In this document: one piece after another, positions 1-8,113 of the stretch
Layout of the letters: each line of letters begins with the position of its first letter
Position numbering within the stretch: position 1 is the first letter of the stretch
NCBI GenBank assembly: GCA_036488725.1
Contig: DASXHD010000018.1
Coordinates: 30,511-94,510, forward strand
Reading direction: 5' to 3'
DNA: 64,000 nucleotides
From: DASXHD01 sp036488725
Lineage (GTDB): Bacteria; Myxococcota_A; Polyangia; Polyangiales; Polyangiaceae
Translations under genes and position numbers: made by a program
Notes under the pieces: model-generated
What the model was told of the DNA's origin: nothing
Seen by the model: only the letters and a program-made list of their open reading frames with translations
Databases searched by the model: none

Positions 1-1446
1 AGCACCAACGACTCGGTGTTCCTCCTCGCGAACGGGCTCGCGGGCAACGCGCGCATCGACGAAAATTCGGTGCATTATGCAACCTTTCGCGACGCGCTCG
101 CCGACCTCTGCATCGAGCTCGCGCGGAGCATCGCCGAGGACGGCGAAGGCGCGACCAAGCTCGTCGAGGTGCGCGTCGCGGGCGCGCCGAGCGTCGCGAT
201 CGCGCGCGATCTCGCGACGTCCATCGCGGGCTCGAGCCTCGTCAAAGCCGCCATTTTCGGCGCCGACCCGAATTGGGGCCGCGTGCTCGCGACGGTCGGC
301 GCGCGGGCCGGCGCGCGCGAGTGGCCCATCGACCCGACGAGCGCGCGCGTCGCGATTCAAGGAACGCTCGTCTTCGAAGACGGCGCGCCCGCGAAGCACG
401 ACGCCGCCGCGCTCCGCAAGCGCATGCGCGAGCCGCGTGTCAGCGTCGACGTTCGCCTCGCCGAAGGGTCGTGCGACGCGATCGCGTGGGGCTGCGACCT
501 CTCGTACGACTACGTCAAAATCAATGCAGACTACACGTCGCTCATCACGGCGACGCCCGACGGCACCGTCAAAAAGGACGACCGCCTCACGAACTACACG
601 CCCGGGTTCAAGCGCGCGCTCCTCGTCGAAGCGCTTTCGTACATCTCGCGCTTCTCGGGGCGGCGCGCGGTCCTCGCGTACGGCGGCGGACCGATGGCGA
701 AAGATTCGCTCCTCGCGAGCTTCGCGCGCGACATCAACTTGCTCCGCTCGGCGGGCCTCTCGCCGATCGTCGTGCACGGGGGCGACAAAGAAATGGCCGC
801 GCGCGAGAACGCCGGGGAGGGTCCGGCGGACAGGCCGAGCTCGCGCACGATCGAGATGATCCTCACCGGCCGCGTGAACACCGAGCTCGTGTCGCTCCTC
901 AACCACGCGACGGCACCGCGTCCGCCGGAGGCTGGCGCGGAAAACACCGAGACGCGCGGGCGCGACGCGGCGGCCGCGGCCATCGGCCTCAGCGGAAAGG
1001 ACGCGGGCCTCTTTCGCGCCAAACGCGGCGGGAGCGCGCCGAGCTCGATCAACACCGACGTCCTCGAGATGATGCTTCCGAAATACGTGCCGGTGCTCTC
1101 GCCGGTCGCGCTCGGCGACGACGGCGAGAGCGTGCTCCTCGACGCCGATCAAGTCGCCGCCGAGGTCGCGGTCGCGCTCCACGCCGACAAGCTCATTTAT
1201 CTCGCCGACGTCGCCGGGCTCCTCGAGCAAGGCGAGCTCGTACCGGAGATCACCGCCGCCGATCTGCGCGCGCGCCTCGAAGCCGGCGCCGTGCCCGACG
1301 CGGTGCGCGGCAAGCTCGGCGCGGGGCTCCGCGCGCTCGATGGCGGCGTGCGCTCGGTCCACGTCATCGACGGCCGCGTGCCGCACTCGGTCATCGCCGA
1401 GCTCTTCACCGACACCGGCGTCGGCACGCTGCTCAAGAGAGACTGA
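1..1446 (+). CDS. argJ/argB: ArgJ-ArgB fusion protein (5' end outside window)
   Basis: The open frame runs from base 1, so the start lies upstream. Codons 1-185 are the C-terminal half of ArgJ (ornithine/glutamate acetyltransferase): the TNDS motif at the very start and DYVKINADYTS near codon 171 are typical. About 20 linker residues later an acetylglutamate-kinase (ArgB, amino-acid kinase fold) domain runs to the end, with GLSGKD, a DADQ box, a conserved Lys in GKLGAGLRALDGG and SVHVIDG. The two proteins catalyse acetyl transfer and the second step of arginine synthesis. Oddities: the usual VxKYGG lysine is Ala (codon 226) and the usual HGGGP loop reads HGGDK (codons 259-263), so kinase activity is uncertain. 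The fusion is seen directly; the loss of activity is inference. argG, argH and argF lie 13-18 kb away. Confidence 0.88.
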   Translation, partial: STNDSVFLLANGLAGNARIDENSVHYATFRDALADLCIELARSIAEDGEGATKLVEVRVAGAPSVAIARDLATSIAGSSLVKAAIFGADPNWGRVLATVGARAGAREWPIDPTSARVAIQGTLVFEDGAPAKHDAAALRKRMREPRVSVDVRLAEGSCDAIAWGCDLSYDYVKINADYTSLITATPDGTVKKDDRLTNYTPGFKRALLVEALSYISRFSGRRAVLAYGGGPMAKDSLLASFARDINLLRSAGLSPIVVHGGDKEMAARENAGEGPADRPSSRTIEMILTGRVNTELVSLLNHATAPRPPEAGAENTETRGRDAAAAAIGLSGKDAGLFRAKRGGSAPSSINTDVLEMMLPKYVPVLSPVALGDDGESVLLDADQVAAEVAVALHADKLIYLADVAGLLEQGELVPEITAADLRARLEAGAVPDAVRGKLGAGLRALDGGVRSVHVIDGRVPHSVIAELFTDTGVGTLLKRD

Positions 1447-1454
1447 GGCTCGCC

Positions 1455-1788
1455 GTGCGACGCGTCTGTGTTCTCGGAGCGAGCGGCTCCGGCAAGACGA
1501 CGCTCGCCGCGCGCCTCGCGACTAGGCTCGATGCGCCGCACGTTCGCGCGGCGCTCGCTTCGACGATTCGTGCTCCGGACCGAGCTCTGGAACGGAAATC
1601 GCGAGACGCTCGCCGGGCTCCTCTGGCAACGCGACTCCCTTTTTCGGTGGACGCTCCGCCGCCACGCGCGCTTTCGGCGCGAGCTCCCGCCGCTCTTTCG
1701 CACCGAGCCGTACTTGGAGAAGTCCATTCACCGCCTGAAGTCTCAGCGCGAAATCGACCGGTTCCTCGCGCGCGCATCGCGCGTGTAA
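1455..1788 (+). pseudogene. Broken P-loop kinase (FlaR/adenylate-kinase-like)
   Basis: A GTG at 1455 opens a frame reading VLGASGSGKTTLAARLATRL, a Walker A typical of small nucleotide kinase-like 'topology modulation' proteins. That frame then loses similarity. In the +1 frame from about 1540 the family's C-terminal half appears: RRFVLRTELWNGNRE, then RDSLFRW and a final REIDRFLARA. Family members are usually about 170-180 residues; the two parts together give about 110, and the middle part (Walker B/lid region) is missing. I infer an internal deletion of roughly 180 bp with frame loss. It lies directly downstream of the ArgJ-ArgB gene (9 bp gap). A sequencing error alone would not explain the missing middle. 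Confidence 0.72.
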
Positions 1789-1822
1789 CGCGACGTAACG
1801 CGCGCCCGTGCCCGGCGCGCGC

Positions 1823-1828
1823 TACGAT
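1823..1828 (+). promoter_or_regulatory. Candidate -10 hexamer TACGAT
   Basis: TACGAT ends 6 nt before the ATG at 1835, which would put transcription start at or next to the start codon (leaderless). No convincing -35 element is visible. Confidence 0.35.
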
Positions 1829-1834
1829 GCGATC

Positions 1835-3868
1835 ATGCGATTGGTTCTTGCTTCGGGCGCGGCGGTCGCCCTCGCGCTCGTGACGCTCGCGTCGTGCGAC
1901 AGCAGCAGCGGCACCACGCCGGACGCGGGTCCTCCCGCTGAAATCTGCCGAACGCCGGCGAGCGTCTCGCCGATTCACTTCACCGAAGTGACCGACGACT
2001 GGGGAGTCGGCGCGGGCGCGACGTTCGACCCGCTCGCGGTGTCGGTCATCGCCGCAGACTTCGACGGCGACGGCTTTCCCGATCTCGTCATCACGACGGG
2101 CTGGTCGCAACGCGGCAACTACGTCGGCACGGCGAAGGATCCACACGACGGCATGCGCGTGCGCCACCTCCTCATGAATCGCACGAGCCCGACCGACCCG
2201 ACGCAGCGCGTGTTCGTCGACGCGACCGACGCGTCCGGCATCCTCGCGACCGCGAGCGGCACGGGCGAGCGCGGATTCGGCCTCGCCAACGCGGGCGATC
2301 TCGACGACGACGGCGACGTCGACCTCATCACGTGTCCGCCGGACCCCAAGAGCTACCCCGCGCCCGACGGGAGCAGCATGGGCGACGACGTCGAAGACGG
2401 GTGCACGGCGCTCCTCAACGACGGCACCGGTCACTTCACGCTCGCGCCCGCGAGCGATCTCGGCGCCAAAGTCTTTTGGGTGCCGAGCGCCGCGCTGCTC
2501 GACTACGACCGCGACGGCTACCTCGATTTCTGGCCCGCGACGGTCGCGCACTGGCCCTACCCCGTCAGTCCGGTGGTGCCCAACACGGGCCCGCAGCTCT
2601 TCCGCGGAAACGGCGACGGCACGTTCGGCAACGTCACGAAGCAAGTCGGCTTACCGCTCGCCGACGGAAAAGATTTCAACGGCACGTCGTTCCGCCACGT
2701 CTTCGGCGTCACCGCGTGCGACCTCGACGGCGACGGCGACGACGACATGATCTTCGCCGACTACGGCCGCCAAGAAAACCAAGTCTGGCGAAACGACAAC
2801 GGCGTCTTCACCAACGTCGCGCACACGCTCGGCGTCGATTACGACGACGACCAAACCTACACCGACGATCAAACGTACCTTTGCTACTGCCAAAACAACG
2901 CGGGCGCGTGCGACGCGAGCACGCCCGCGCCGGCGCCCGGTTTCTGCTGTGGGTTTTGCACCAACGACATCTGCACCGCCCAGTGCGGCCCGAACGGGCG
3001 CGGTTGGATCCCCGGCACGAGCGACCAAGCTTGGAACCTCGGCGGAAATAATTTTTCGATCGCGTGCGGCGACATCGACGACGACGGCGACATGGACCTC
3101 ATGACCGCGACGATCGTCCACGGCGACGTCGGCCAATCGTCCGACCCGAGCGAGCTCCTCTTGAACCCCGGCGACGGCACCAAGATGGTGCGACCCGGCA
3201 ACGCGACCAACGGCCTTCTCCGCGACACGAGCAAGCTCGGCATCAACTGGGACCACGGCGACAACATGGCGGTCTTCGCCGACCTCGACCTCGACGGCCG
3301 CAAAGACATCCTCCTCACCGACACCGCGGTCTACGACCGCAACGGCGTCGTCGTCGCGAGCCACACGTACGTCTTCCACCAAAAATCGGACGGCACCTTC
3401 GAGGACGTCACGACCGCGAGCGGAATCGTCGGCGCGAACCTCTTGCCTCACCTCCAGAGCCCGACGTTCGTCGACCTCGACGGCGACGGCGATCTCGATC
3501 TCGTCGCCGGCGACCCGACGACGCAGAAGCTCCACGTCTATCGCAACGACTCGGCCCAAGAACAAAACTGGACGCGCATTCGTCTCGTCGGCGGAGGTCC
3601 AGGCGCCGCGAACACGTCCGGCATCGGCGCGATCGTCCGCGTGACGGCGGGCGGCCGCACGCAAACGCAATACGTGAGCGGCGGGTTCGGCCATGGCAAC
3701 GTCGAAGCCGATTTGTCGCTCACGTTCGGTCTCGGTTCGGCATGCTCGATCGATTCGATCAGCGTGCGCTGGCCCGACGCGACGTCGAGCACGTCGACCT
3801 TCACCGGCGTCGAGCCCAACTACCCGATCACGATTCGCCAAGGCGCGACCTCGGTCGATTACCCCTGA
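1835..3868 (+). CDS. FG-GAP/VCBS repeat lipoprotein with ASPIC/UnbV C-terminus
   Basis: 677 residues. I chose ATG 1835 over the in-frame GTG at 1808 because it starts directly with a lipoprotein signal (MRLVLASG... lipobox LASC). The body carries at least seven Ca2+-binding loops of the DxDxDGxxD type (DFDGDGFPDL, DLDDDGDVDL, DYDRDGYLDF, DLDGDGDDDM, DIDDDGDMDL, DLDLDGRKDI, DLDGDGDLDL), as in integrin-alpha-like beta-propellers. A Cys-rich insert (CYCQNN...GFCCGFC) sits near the middle. The last 90 residues resemble the ASPIC/UnbV domain (GIGAIVRV...ISVRWPD). It is probably an outer-membrane-anchored, calcium-stabilised surface protein; ligand unknown. It is convergent with the small gene at 3870. 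Confidence 0.85.
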   Translation: MRLVLASGAAVALALVTLASCDSSSGTTPDAGPPAEICRTPASVSPIHFTEVTDDWGVGAGATFDPLAVSVIAADFDGDGFPDLVITTGWSQRGNYVGTAKDPHDGMRVRHLLMNRTSPTDPTQRVFVDATDASGILATASGTGERGFGLANAGDLDDDGDVDLITCPPDPKSYPAPDGSSMGDDVEDGCTALLNDGTGHFTLAPASDLGAKVFWVPSAALLDYDRDGYLDFWPATVAHWPYPVSPVVPNTGPQLFRGNGDGTFGNVTKQVGLPLADGKDFNGTSFRHVFGVTACDLDGDGDDDMIFADYGRQENQVWRNDNGVFTNVAHTLGVDYDDDQTYTDDQTYLCYCQNNAGACDASTPAPAPGFCCGFCTNDICTAQCGPNGRGWIPGTSDQAWNLGGNNFSIACGDIDDDGDMDLMTATIVHGDVGQSSDPSELLLNPGDGTKMVRPGNATNGLLRDTSKLGINWDHGDNMAVFADLDLDGRKDILLTDTAVYDRNGVVVASHTYVFHQKSDGTFEDVTTASGIVGANLLPHLQSPTFVDLDGDGDLDLVAGDPTTQKLHVYRNDSAQEQNWTRIRLVGGGPGAANTSGIGAIVRVTAGGRTQTQYVSGGFGHGNVEADLSLTFGLGSACSIDSISVRWPDATSSTSTFTGVEPNYPITIRQGATSVDYP

Positions 3869-3869
3869 G

Positions 3870-4106
3870 TCATTTTTTGGCCTTACGCGGTTTGGCGATG
3901 GGCACGATTTCGTAGCCGAGCGTCTTCATCATGTCGGCGATGCGTAGGGCGGTCGCCTGCTGCGTCGTCGCGCCCGCCAGGCGACGGAGCATCGTGCGCA
4001 AATAATCGGACGCCGTGAGCCCCTCGCGCTCGGCCAGCATGTGGAGGAGCTGGAGCTCGTCGTCCGAGAGAAGTAGGTGAAAGCTGTTGCTGCGCTGGAT
4101 CGGCAT
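3870..4106 (-). CDS. Small ribbon-helix-helix-like protein
   Basis: 78 residues, with a short N-terminal strand (RSNSFHLLLS), a helix (DDELQLLHMLAEREG) and a second helix (TASDYLRTMLRRLAG), followed by a basic tail ending KPRKAKK. This is the arrangement of RHH DNA-binding proteins of the CopG/Arc type; the assignment rests on pattern only. I chose the ATG at 4106 because a longer in-frame start would read through the divergent kinase gene and its upstream region. No toxin partner is adjacent; the neighbours are an FG-GAP lipoprotein (convergent) and a pseudokinase (divergent). The repeat-rich sequence over its start may be its own operator. Confidence 0.65.
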   Translation of the reverse strand: MPIQRSNSFHLLLSDDELQLLHMLAEREGLTASDYLRTMLRRLAGATTQQATALRIADMMKTLGYEIVPIAKPRKAKK

Positions 4107-4132
4107 GGCCTCATTATGGCCATTCGATGGCC
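4105..4132. promoter_or_regulatory. Three ATGGCC repeats at 11-bp spacing over a -10 element
   Basis: ATGGCC occurs at 4105-4110, 4116-4121 and 4127-4132, each exactly 11 bp (about one helical turn) apart. On the minus strand CATAAT (4113-4118) ends 6 nt before the ATG of the RHH-like gene. Helically phased direct repeats over a promoter suit cooperative binding by a small RHH dimer. Function is inferred. Confidence 0.45.
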
Positions 4133-4173
4133 AGGCCGGCAACCGGCCAAGGATGAGGCGATTCGAGCGGGAT

Positions 4174-4202
4174 TTTCGCGAAGCGGCCGAGCCTGCTAAA
4201 CT
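4174..4202 (+). promoter_or_regulatory. Candidate promoter TTTCGC-N17-TAAACT
   Basis: TAAACT (4197-4202) ends 6 nt before the GTG of the pseudokinase gene; a weak -35 TTTCGC lies 17 bp upstream. It implies a leaderless transcript. Confidence 0.35.
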
Positions 4203-4208
4203 TCGCGC

Positions 4209-6671
4209 GTGGCATCGCCGACGAAAAAGCCCCCCATCTCGATGGGACAGGGGCTCGGCGCCGGCGCGACGTGGACGCGGGCGGGCGGCGGAGCCCCGCG
4301 TCTTCTCGGCCGCTACCACGTGCTCGACGAAATCGGGCGCAACGTCGTCGGGCCGCTCTACCTCGCGCGCCTCGAGGGGCCGCGCGGATTCCAGCGCTGG
4401 GCCGCGATTCGCCGCGTCGACAAGCGGCACCTCGGAGAAGACGGTTACGTGCAGCGTTTCTACGAGCGCGTGCGCGCGGGCGCGAAGCTCCTCCACCCGA
4501 ACGTGACCGCGCTCTTCGACGTCGACGAAGAAGACGGCTCGCCGTGGGTCGCGATGGAGTACCTGCACGGCGAGCGCCTGGAGGAGGCGATCGCGCGCCT
4601 CGAGCTCGCCGACACGCCCGCGTCATGGGAGATCGCGTCGCGCATCATCTCCGACGCGGCCGAGGGTCTCCACGCGGTCCACAGCCTGCGCGACAAGGAG
4701 GGCTCGCCTCTCGGGCTCCTCCATGGCGACCTCGCGCCGCACAGCCTGACGGTCACTTTCGAGGGCAAGACGAAAATCAAAGGCGCGTTCGAGCCGCGCG
4801 TGCACGGCGTGCTCGACCCGCGCAAAGTGCCCTACGCCGCGCCGGAGCAAATCTTCGACGGCGTCGTCGACGCGCGGGCCGACGTGTTCGCGCTCGGCGT
4901 GCTTCTGTGGGAGCTCCTCGCCGGCAAGCGGCTCTTCGCGCGCGACACCGACGACGAGACGCGCGCGATGATCGAGGCCGGCGTCGTGCCGCCGCTCGCG
5001 CAGCTCGTCGACGAAGTGCCGCGCGAGCTCGACGTCCTCGTGCGACGCGCGCTCGCGCGCGATCCGGCGGCGCGTTTTCCGAGCGCGCGAGAGCTCTCGC
5101 GCGAGCTCGAGAGCCTGCTCGTCTCCAAAGGAGTGGTCGCGCGCGACGACGACGTGGGCCGCTATTTGCGAACGCTCTTCGCCGATCGCTTCGTCGAGCA
5201 AGAAGCCGCGCTCCAGGCCGCCGCCGAGGTGACCGAGGTCTTCCGCCGTTCGCAGCAATCGCTCGGCGCGCGCCTCGCCGCGCTCCCGAACCTCGCGCCG
5301 AAAGATGCCGAGGTCGAAGAGACCGAAATGATGATGACGCCGGCGTCCAGCGACGACGACCACACGACGGCCGAGCGTCCGGCCGCGCGGCGCCTCTCCG
5401 GCTACACCGACGAGGTCCCCGCCGACAGCGGGCCGACCATCCCTCGCAACGCGAAGCCGGTCGCGCCGATCGCGCCGATCCTCGGCGACACCGACGAGGT
5501 GCCGACCGTCACCGCGCCGCAGTCGCCGCTCGTGATGAACGTGCCGCCCGAGCGATCGACGAGCAACGACGAGCTCACGCTCACGGCCGCGCGCGTCGAG
5601 CCTCCGGTCAAGACCGCGATGAAGAGCGGCGGCGTGAGCACGTCGCGGCTCATCATGCCGTCGTCGCTCGACAGCGATCCGGACGTGACCGAGAGCGCGA
5701 TCTTCGTCGCGCCCCGCATCCCGGCGACCTCCGCGGAAATGGATCGAAGCCCGCCGCCCATTCCGCCGCCGCGACCGATGTCACCGAGCTTTCCGGATCG
5801 GCCGCTCTTGCCCGCGACGCCGCCGGCGGGCGTCGACGCGATGCCGCGCTCGGCGCCGCGCACCACGCACGTCGCACCGAGCACGCCGCCGCCCGCTTTC
5901 GCGCAAGCGTTCTCGCCGCCGCCCGCTTTCGCGCCGCCGTCCGCGTTTTCGCCGCCGCAGACTTATTCCGGGGCGCCGTTCCAGCCGCCGCCCGCGTTTC
6001 CGAACGCGCAGCCGCCGTCGCGCGGCCCGCACCGCGCGATGTCCACCGAGTCGCTGCGCGCGGTCCTCTTCCCGCAAGATCGAACGCGTCGCGTGGCGAC
6101 CGTTTCGATCGTCGGCTTCATCGGCGGCGCGGTTCTGTTTCTCGCCTTCTTCATCGTTTGGCGCATCAGCGTCTCGGGCGCGGCCACTCCTGCGACGTCC
6201 GCCGCGCCGAGCGTTTCACCGGCGCCCTCCGCAGTCGGGAGCGCCCCTCCGACGACCGAGCTCGACACGACCGCGACCGCAGCGACCGCAGCGGCGCCGA
6301 CCATCACGATTCATCACGTGCTCGCGCCGATCCCGACGATGGACCTCTCGCAGCCTTCGCCGCACCATCACCATCACGGCGCCGTCGCGCCGCCGCCGAG
6401 CCACACGAGCGCGCCCGCGCCGACGCACGAGCAAACCGCGACCGGCGTCGGCAAGACCGGTTACCTCACGGTCATGTGCAAGCCGGACGCGTGCGACCAC
6501 GTCATCGACGCCGGACACGACCTCGGCGGGACGCCGCTTTTCCGGCAAGAAATGTCCGCGGGGAAGCATGTGCTGACCCTCCGCGTAGACACGTCGCACG
6601 CGCAGAAAATCGTGACCGTCGACGTGCCGGAAGGATCGACCGTCGCGATTCATCCCGACGTCGAACCCTGA
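4209..6671 (+). CDS. Membrane pseudokinase with C-terminal PEGA domain
   Basis: 820 residues. Residues 34-305 have the Ser/Thr kinase fold (RYHVLDEIG..., APEQ, DVFALGVLLWELLAGK), but the key residues are altered: the VAIK lysine is Arg (AAIR, residue 68), HRDxKxxN is HGDLAPHSL (Asp174 kept, Lys and Asn lost), and DFG is GAF (192-194). I therefore predict a pseudokinase with scaffold or regulatory function. Then follow a long Pro/Ala-rich linker, one TM helix at about 630-655, a His/Pro/Ala-rich stretch (HHHHH) and a PEGA-like domain at about 750-815 (GYLTVMCKP...GKHVLTLRV), likely periplasmic. It starts cluster A; an active kinase follows after 6 bp, so the two may work as a pair. Confidence 0.82.
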   Translation: MASPTKKPPISMGQGLGAGATWTRAGGGAPRLLGRYHVLDEIGRNVVGPLYLARLEGPRGFQRWAAIRRVDKRHLGEDGYVQRFYERVRAGAKLLHPNVTALFDVDEEDGSPWVAMEYLHGERLEEAIARLELADTPASWEIASRIISDAAEGLHAVHSLRDKEGSPLGLLHGDLAPHSLTVTFEGKTKIKGAFEPRVHGVLDPRKVPYAAPEQIFDGVVDARADVFALGVLLWELLAGKRLFARDTDDETRAMIEAGVVPPLAQLVDEVPRELDVLVRRALARDPAARFPSARELSRELESLLVSKGVVARDDDVGRYLRTLFADRFVEQEAALQAAAEVTEVFRRSQQSLGARLAALPNLAPKDAEVEETEMMMTPASSDDDHTTAERPAARRLSGYTDEVPADSGPTIPRNAKPVAPIAPILGDTDEVPTVTAPQSPLVMNVPPERSTSNDELTLTAARVEPPVKTAMKSGGVSTSRLIMPSSLDSDPDVTESAIFVAPRIPATSAEMDRSPPPIPPPRPMSPSFPDRPLLPATPPAGVDAMPRSAPRTTHVAPSTPPPAFAQAFSPPPAFAPPSAFSPPQTYSGAPFQPPPAFPNAQPPSRGPHRAMSTESLRAVLFPQDRTRRVATVSIVGFIGGAVLFLAFFIVWRISVSGAATPATSAAPSVSPAPSAVGSAPPTTELDTTATAATAAAPTITIHHVLAPIPTMDLSQPSPHHHHHGAVAPPPSHTSAPAPTHEQTATGVGKTGYLTVMCKPDACDHVIDAGHDLGGTPLFRQEMSAGKHVLTLRVDTSHAQKIVTVDVPEGSTVAIHPDVEP

Positions 6672-6677
6672 AAAGCG

Positions 6678-8084
6678 ATGACCGCCCTGCTCGCCGGCAA
6701 ATACCGCATGGAGCGCGTGCTCGGCCAAGGCGGCATGGGCGTCGTCGTCGCGGCGATGCACACGGCGCTCGACGAGCGCGTCGCGATCAAGCTTCTCCTG
6801 CCCGAGGCGCTCGCGAGCGCCGAGACGGTCGCGCGGTTCCAGCGCGAGGCGCGCGCCGCGGTGCGCATCAAGAGCGAGCACGTCGCGCGCGTGATCGACG
6901 TCGGCTCGGTCGACCCCGCCGCGCTGCCGCTCCAAGCCGCGCTCGGCATCCCGCTCCAGCCGGGCGCGCCGTTCATGGTGATGGAGTACCTCGAGGGTCA
7001 AGACCTCGCCGCAGTGCTCCGCGCGGCCGGCCCGATCGCGCTCACCGATTCGGTGATGTACGTCGCGCAAGCCATCGAGGCGATCGCCGAAGCGCACTCG
7101 CTCGGCATCATCCACCGCGATCTCAAGCCGTCGAACCTCTTCCTCACGCGCCGCCCCGACGGCACGCCGCTCGTGAAAGTGCTCGATTTCGGCATCTCGA
7201 AAGCGGCCGTGCCCGGCGCGATGGACGCAGCGATGACGACGACGAGCGCGGTCCTCGGCTCGCCGATGTACATGGCGCCCGAGCAGATGATCGCCTCGCG
7301 CGAGGTCGACGGACGCACCGACGTCTGGGCGCTCGGCGTCGTCCTCTATCAGCTTCTCACCGGACGTGGTCCGTTCAACGGCACGACGATGACCGAGCTC
7401 TGCGCGCGCATACTTCAAGAGCCGCACGCGCCGATCCGCGCGACGCGACCGGACGTGCCCGGCGAAATCGAAGCGGTGGTCGCGCGGTGCCTCGAGAAAG
7501 ATCGCACGCGCCGCTTCGCGTCGGTCGCCGACCTCGCCGAAGCGATCGCGCCGTTCGGCGGCCAAGCCGCGGCGCTCTCGGCCGAGCGCGCACGCCGATT
7601 GATTCCGCGGACCGAGCGCGCGATGGGCGTGCCGCCGACGATTCCGGGCGCGCCGATCGGGATGGCGGCGACGGCGATCGCGCCCGGCGGAACGATGCCG
7701 TACGCCGCGACGAACCCATCGTGGTCGGCGACGCGCGGTCGATCGAGCGGCTCGTCGGGGATTTGGATTGCGCTCGCGTTCGGGCTCGCCGCGATCGTCG
7801 GAGGCGTGGCCGTCGTCGTTCTCTTCCTCGCGATGCGCGCGCGCGCGCCGTCGCTTCCCACGATCGCCGAGCCCGAGCCCGCGCGCACCGCGACGGCGCC
7901 CACCGACACCACACCGGCCGCGACGACCGCCGCGCCCGAAGCGTCGATCGTCCCGCTCACGCCGCTCCAAGCGCCGACCGTTCACGCGGGCGTCCATCCC
8001 CAGCCGACCGCCACGCATCACGCTCCCATCGTCCACGACCCGCCGCCTCGCCCGACGGCCGAACCCAAGCCGGACATCTTTTGA
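6678..8084 (+). CDS. Membrane Ser/Thr protein kinase (cluster A)
   Basis: 468 residues with a complete Hanks-type kinase domain at about 8-285: glycine loop GQGGMGVV, VAIK lysine at residue 38, HRDLKPSN, DFGISK, GSPMYMAPEQM and the DVWALGVVLYQLLTG segment. A variable Ala/Pro linker precedes one TM helix (IWIALAFGLAAIVGGVAVVVL, about 358-380). The extracytoplasmic tail of about 85 residues is Thr/Ala/Pro/His-rich with no recognised domain. The kinase should phosphorylate cytoplasmic targets in response to envelope input. It lies between the pseudokinase (6 bp upstream) and the TPR/PEGA membrane protein (30 bp downstream), the order repeated in clusters B and C. Confidence 0.9.
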   Translation: MTALLAGKYRMERVLGQGGMGVVVAAMHTALDERVAIKLLLPEALASAETVARFQREARAAVRIKSEHVARVIDVGSVDPAALPLQAALGIPLQPGAPFMVMEYLEGQDLAAVLRAAGPIALTDSVMYVAQAIEAIAEAHSLGIIHRDLKPSNLFLTRRPDGTPLVKVLDFGISKAAVPGAMDAAMTTTSAVLGSPMYMAPEQMIASREVDGRTDVWALGVVLYQLLTGRGPFNGTTMTELCARILQEPHAPIRATRPDVPGEIEAVVARCLEKDRTRRFASVADLAEAIAPFGGQAAALSAERARRLIPRTERAMGVPPTIPGAPIGMAATAIAPGGTMPYAATNPSWSATRGRSSGSSGIWIALAFGLAAIVGGVAVVVLFLAMRARAPSLPTIAEPEPARTATAPTDTTPAATTAAPEASIVPLTPLQAPTVHAGVHPQPTATHHAPIVHDPPPRPTAEPKPDIF

Positions 8085-8113
8085 CTCTCCTACCTTTGCG
8101 CTATCCCAGGAGC

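Noticed and set aside
1455..1788. Programmed frameshift in the P-loop kinase
   Set aside because: No slippery sequence seen, and the middle part of the protein is missing, not just out of frame.
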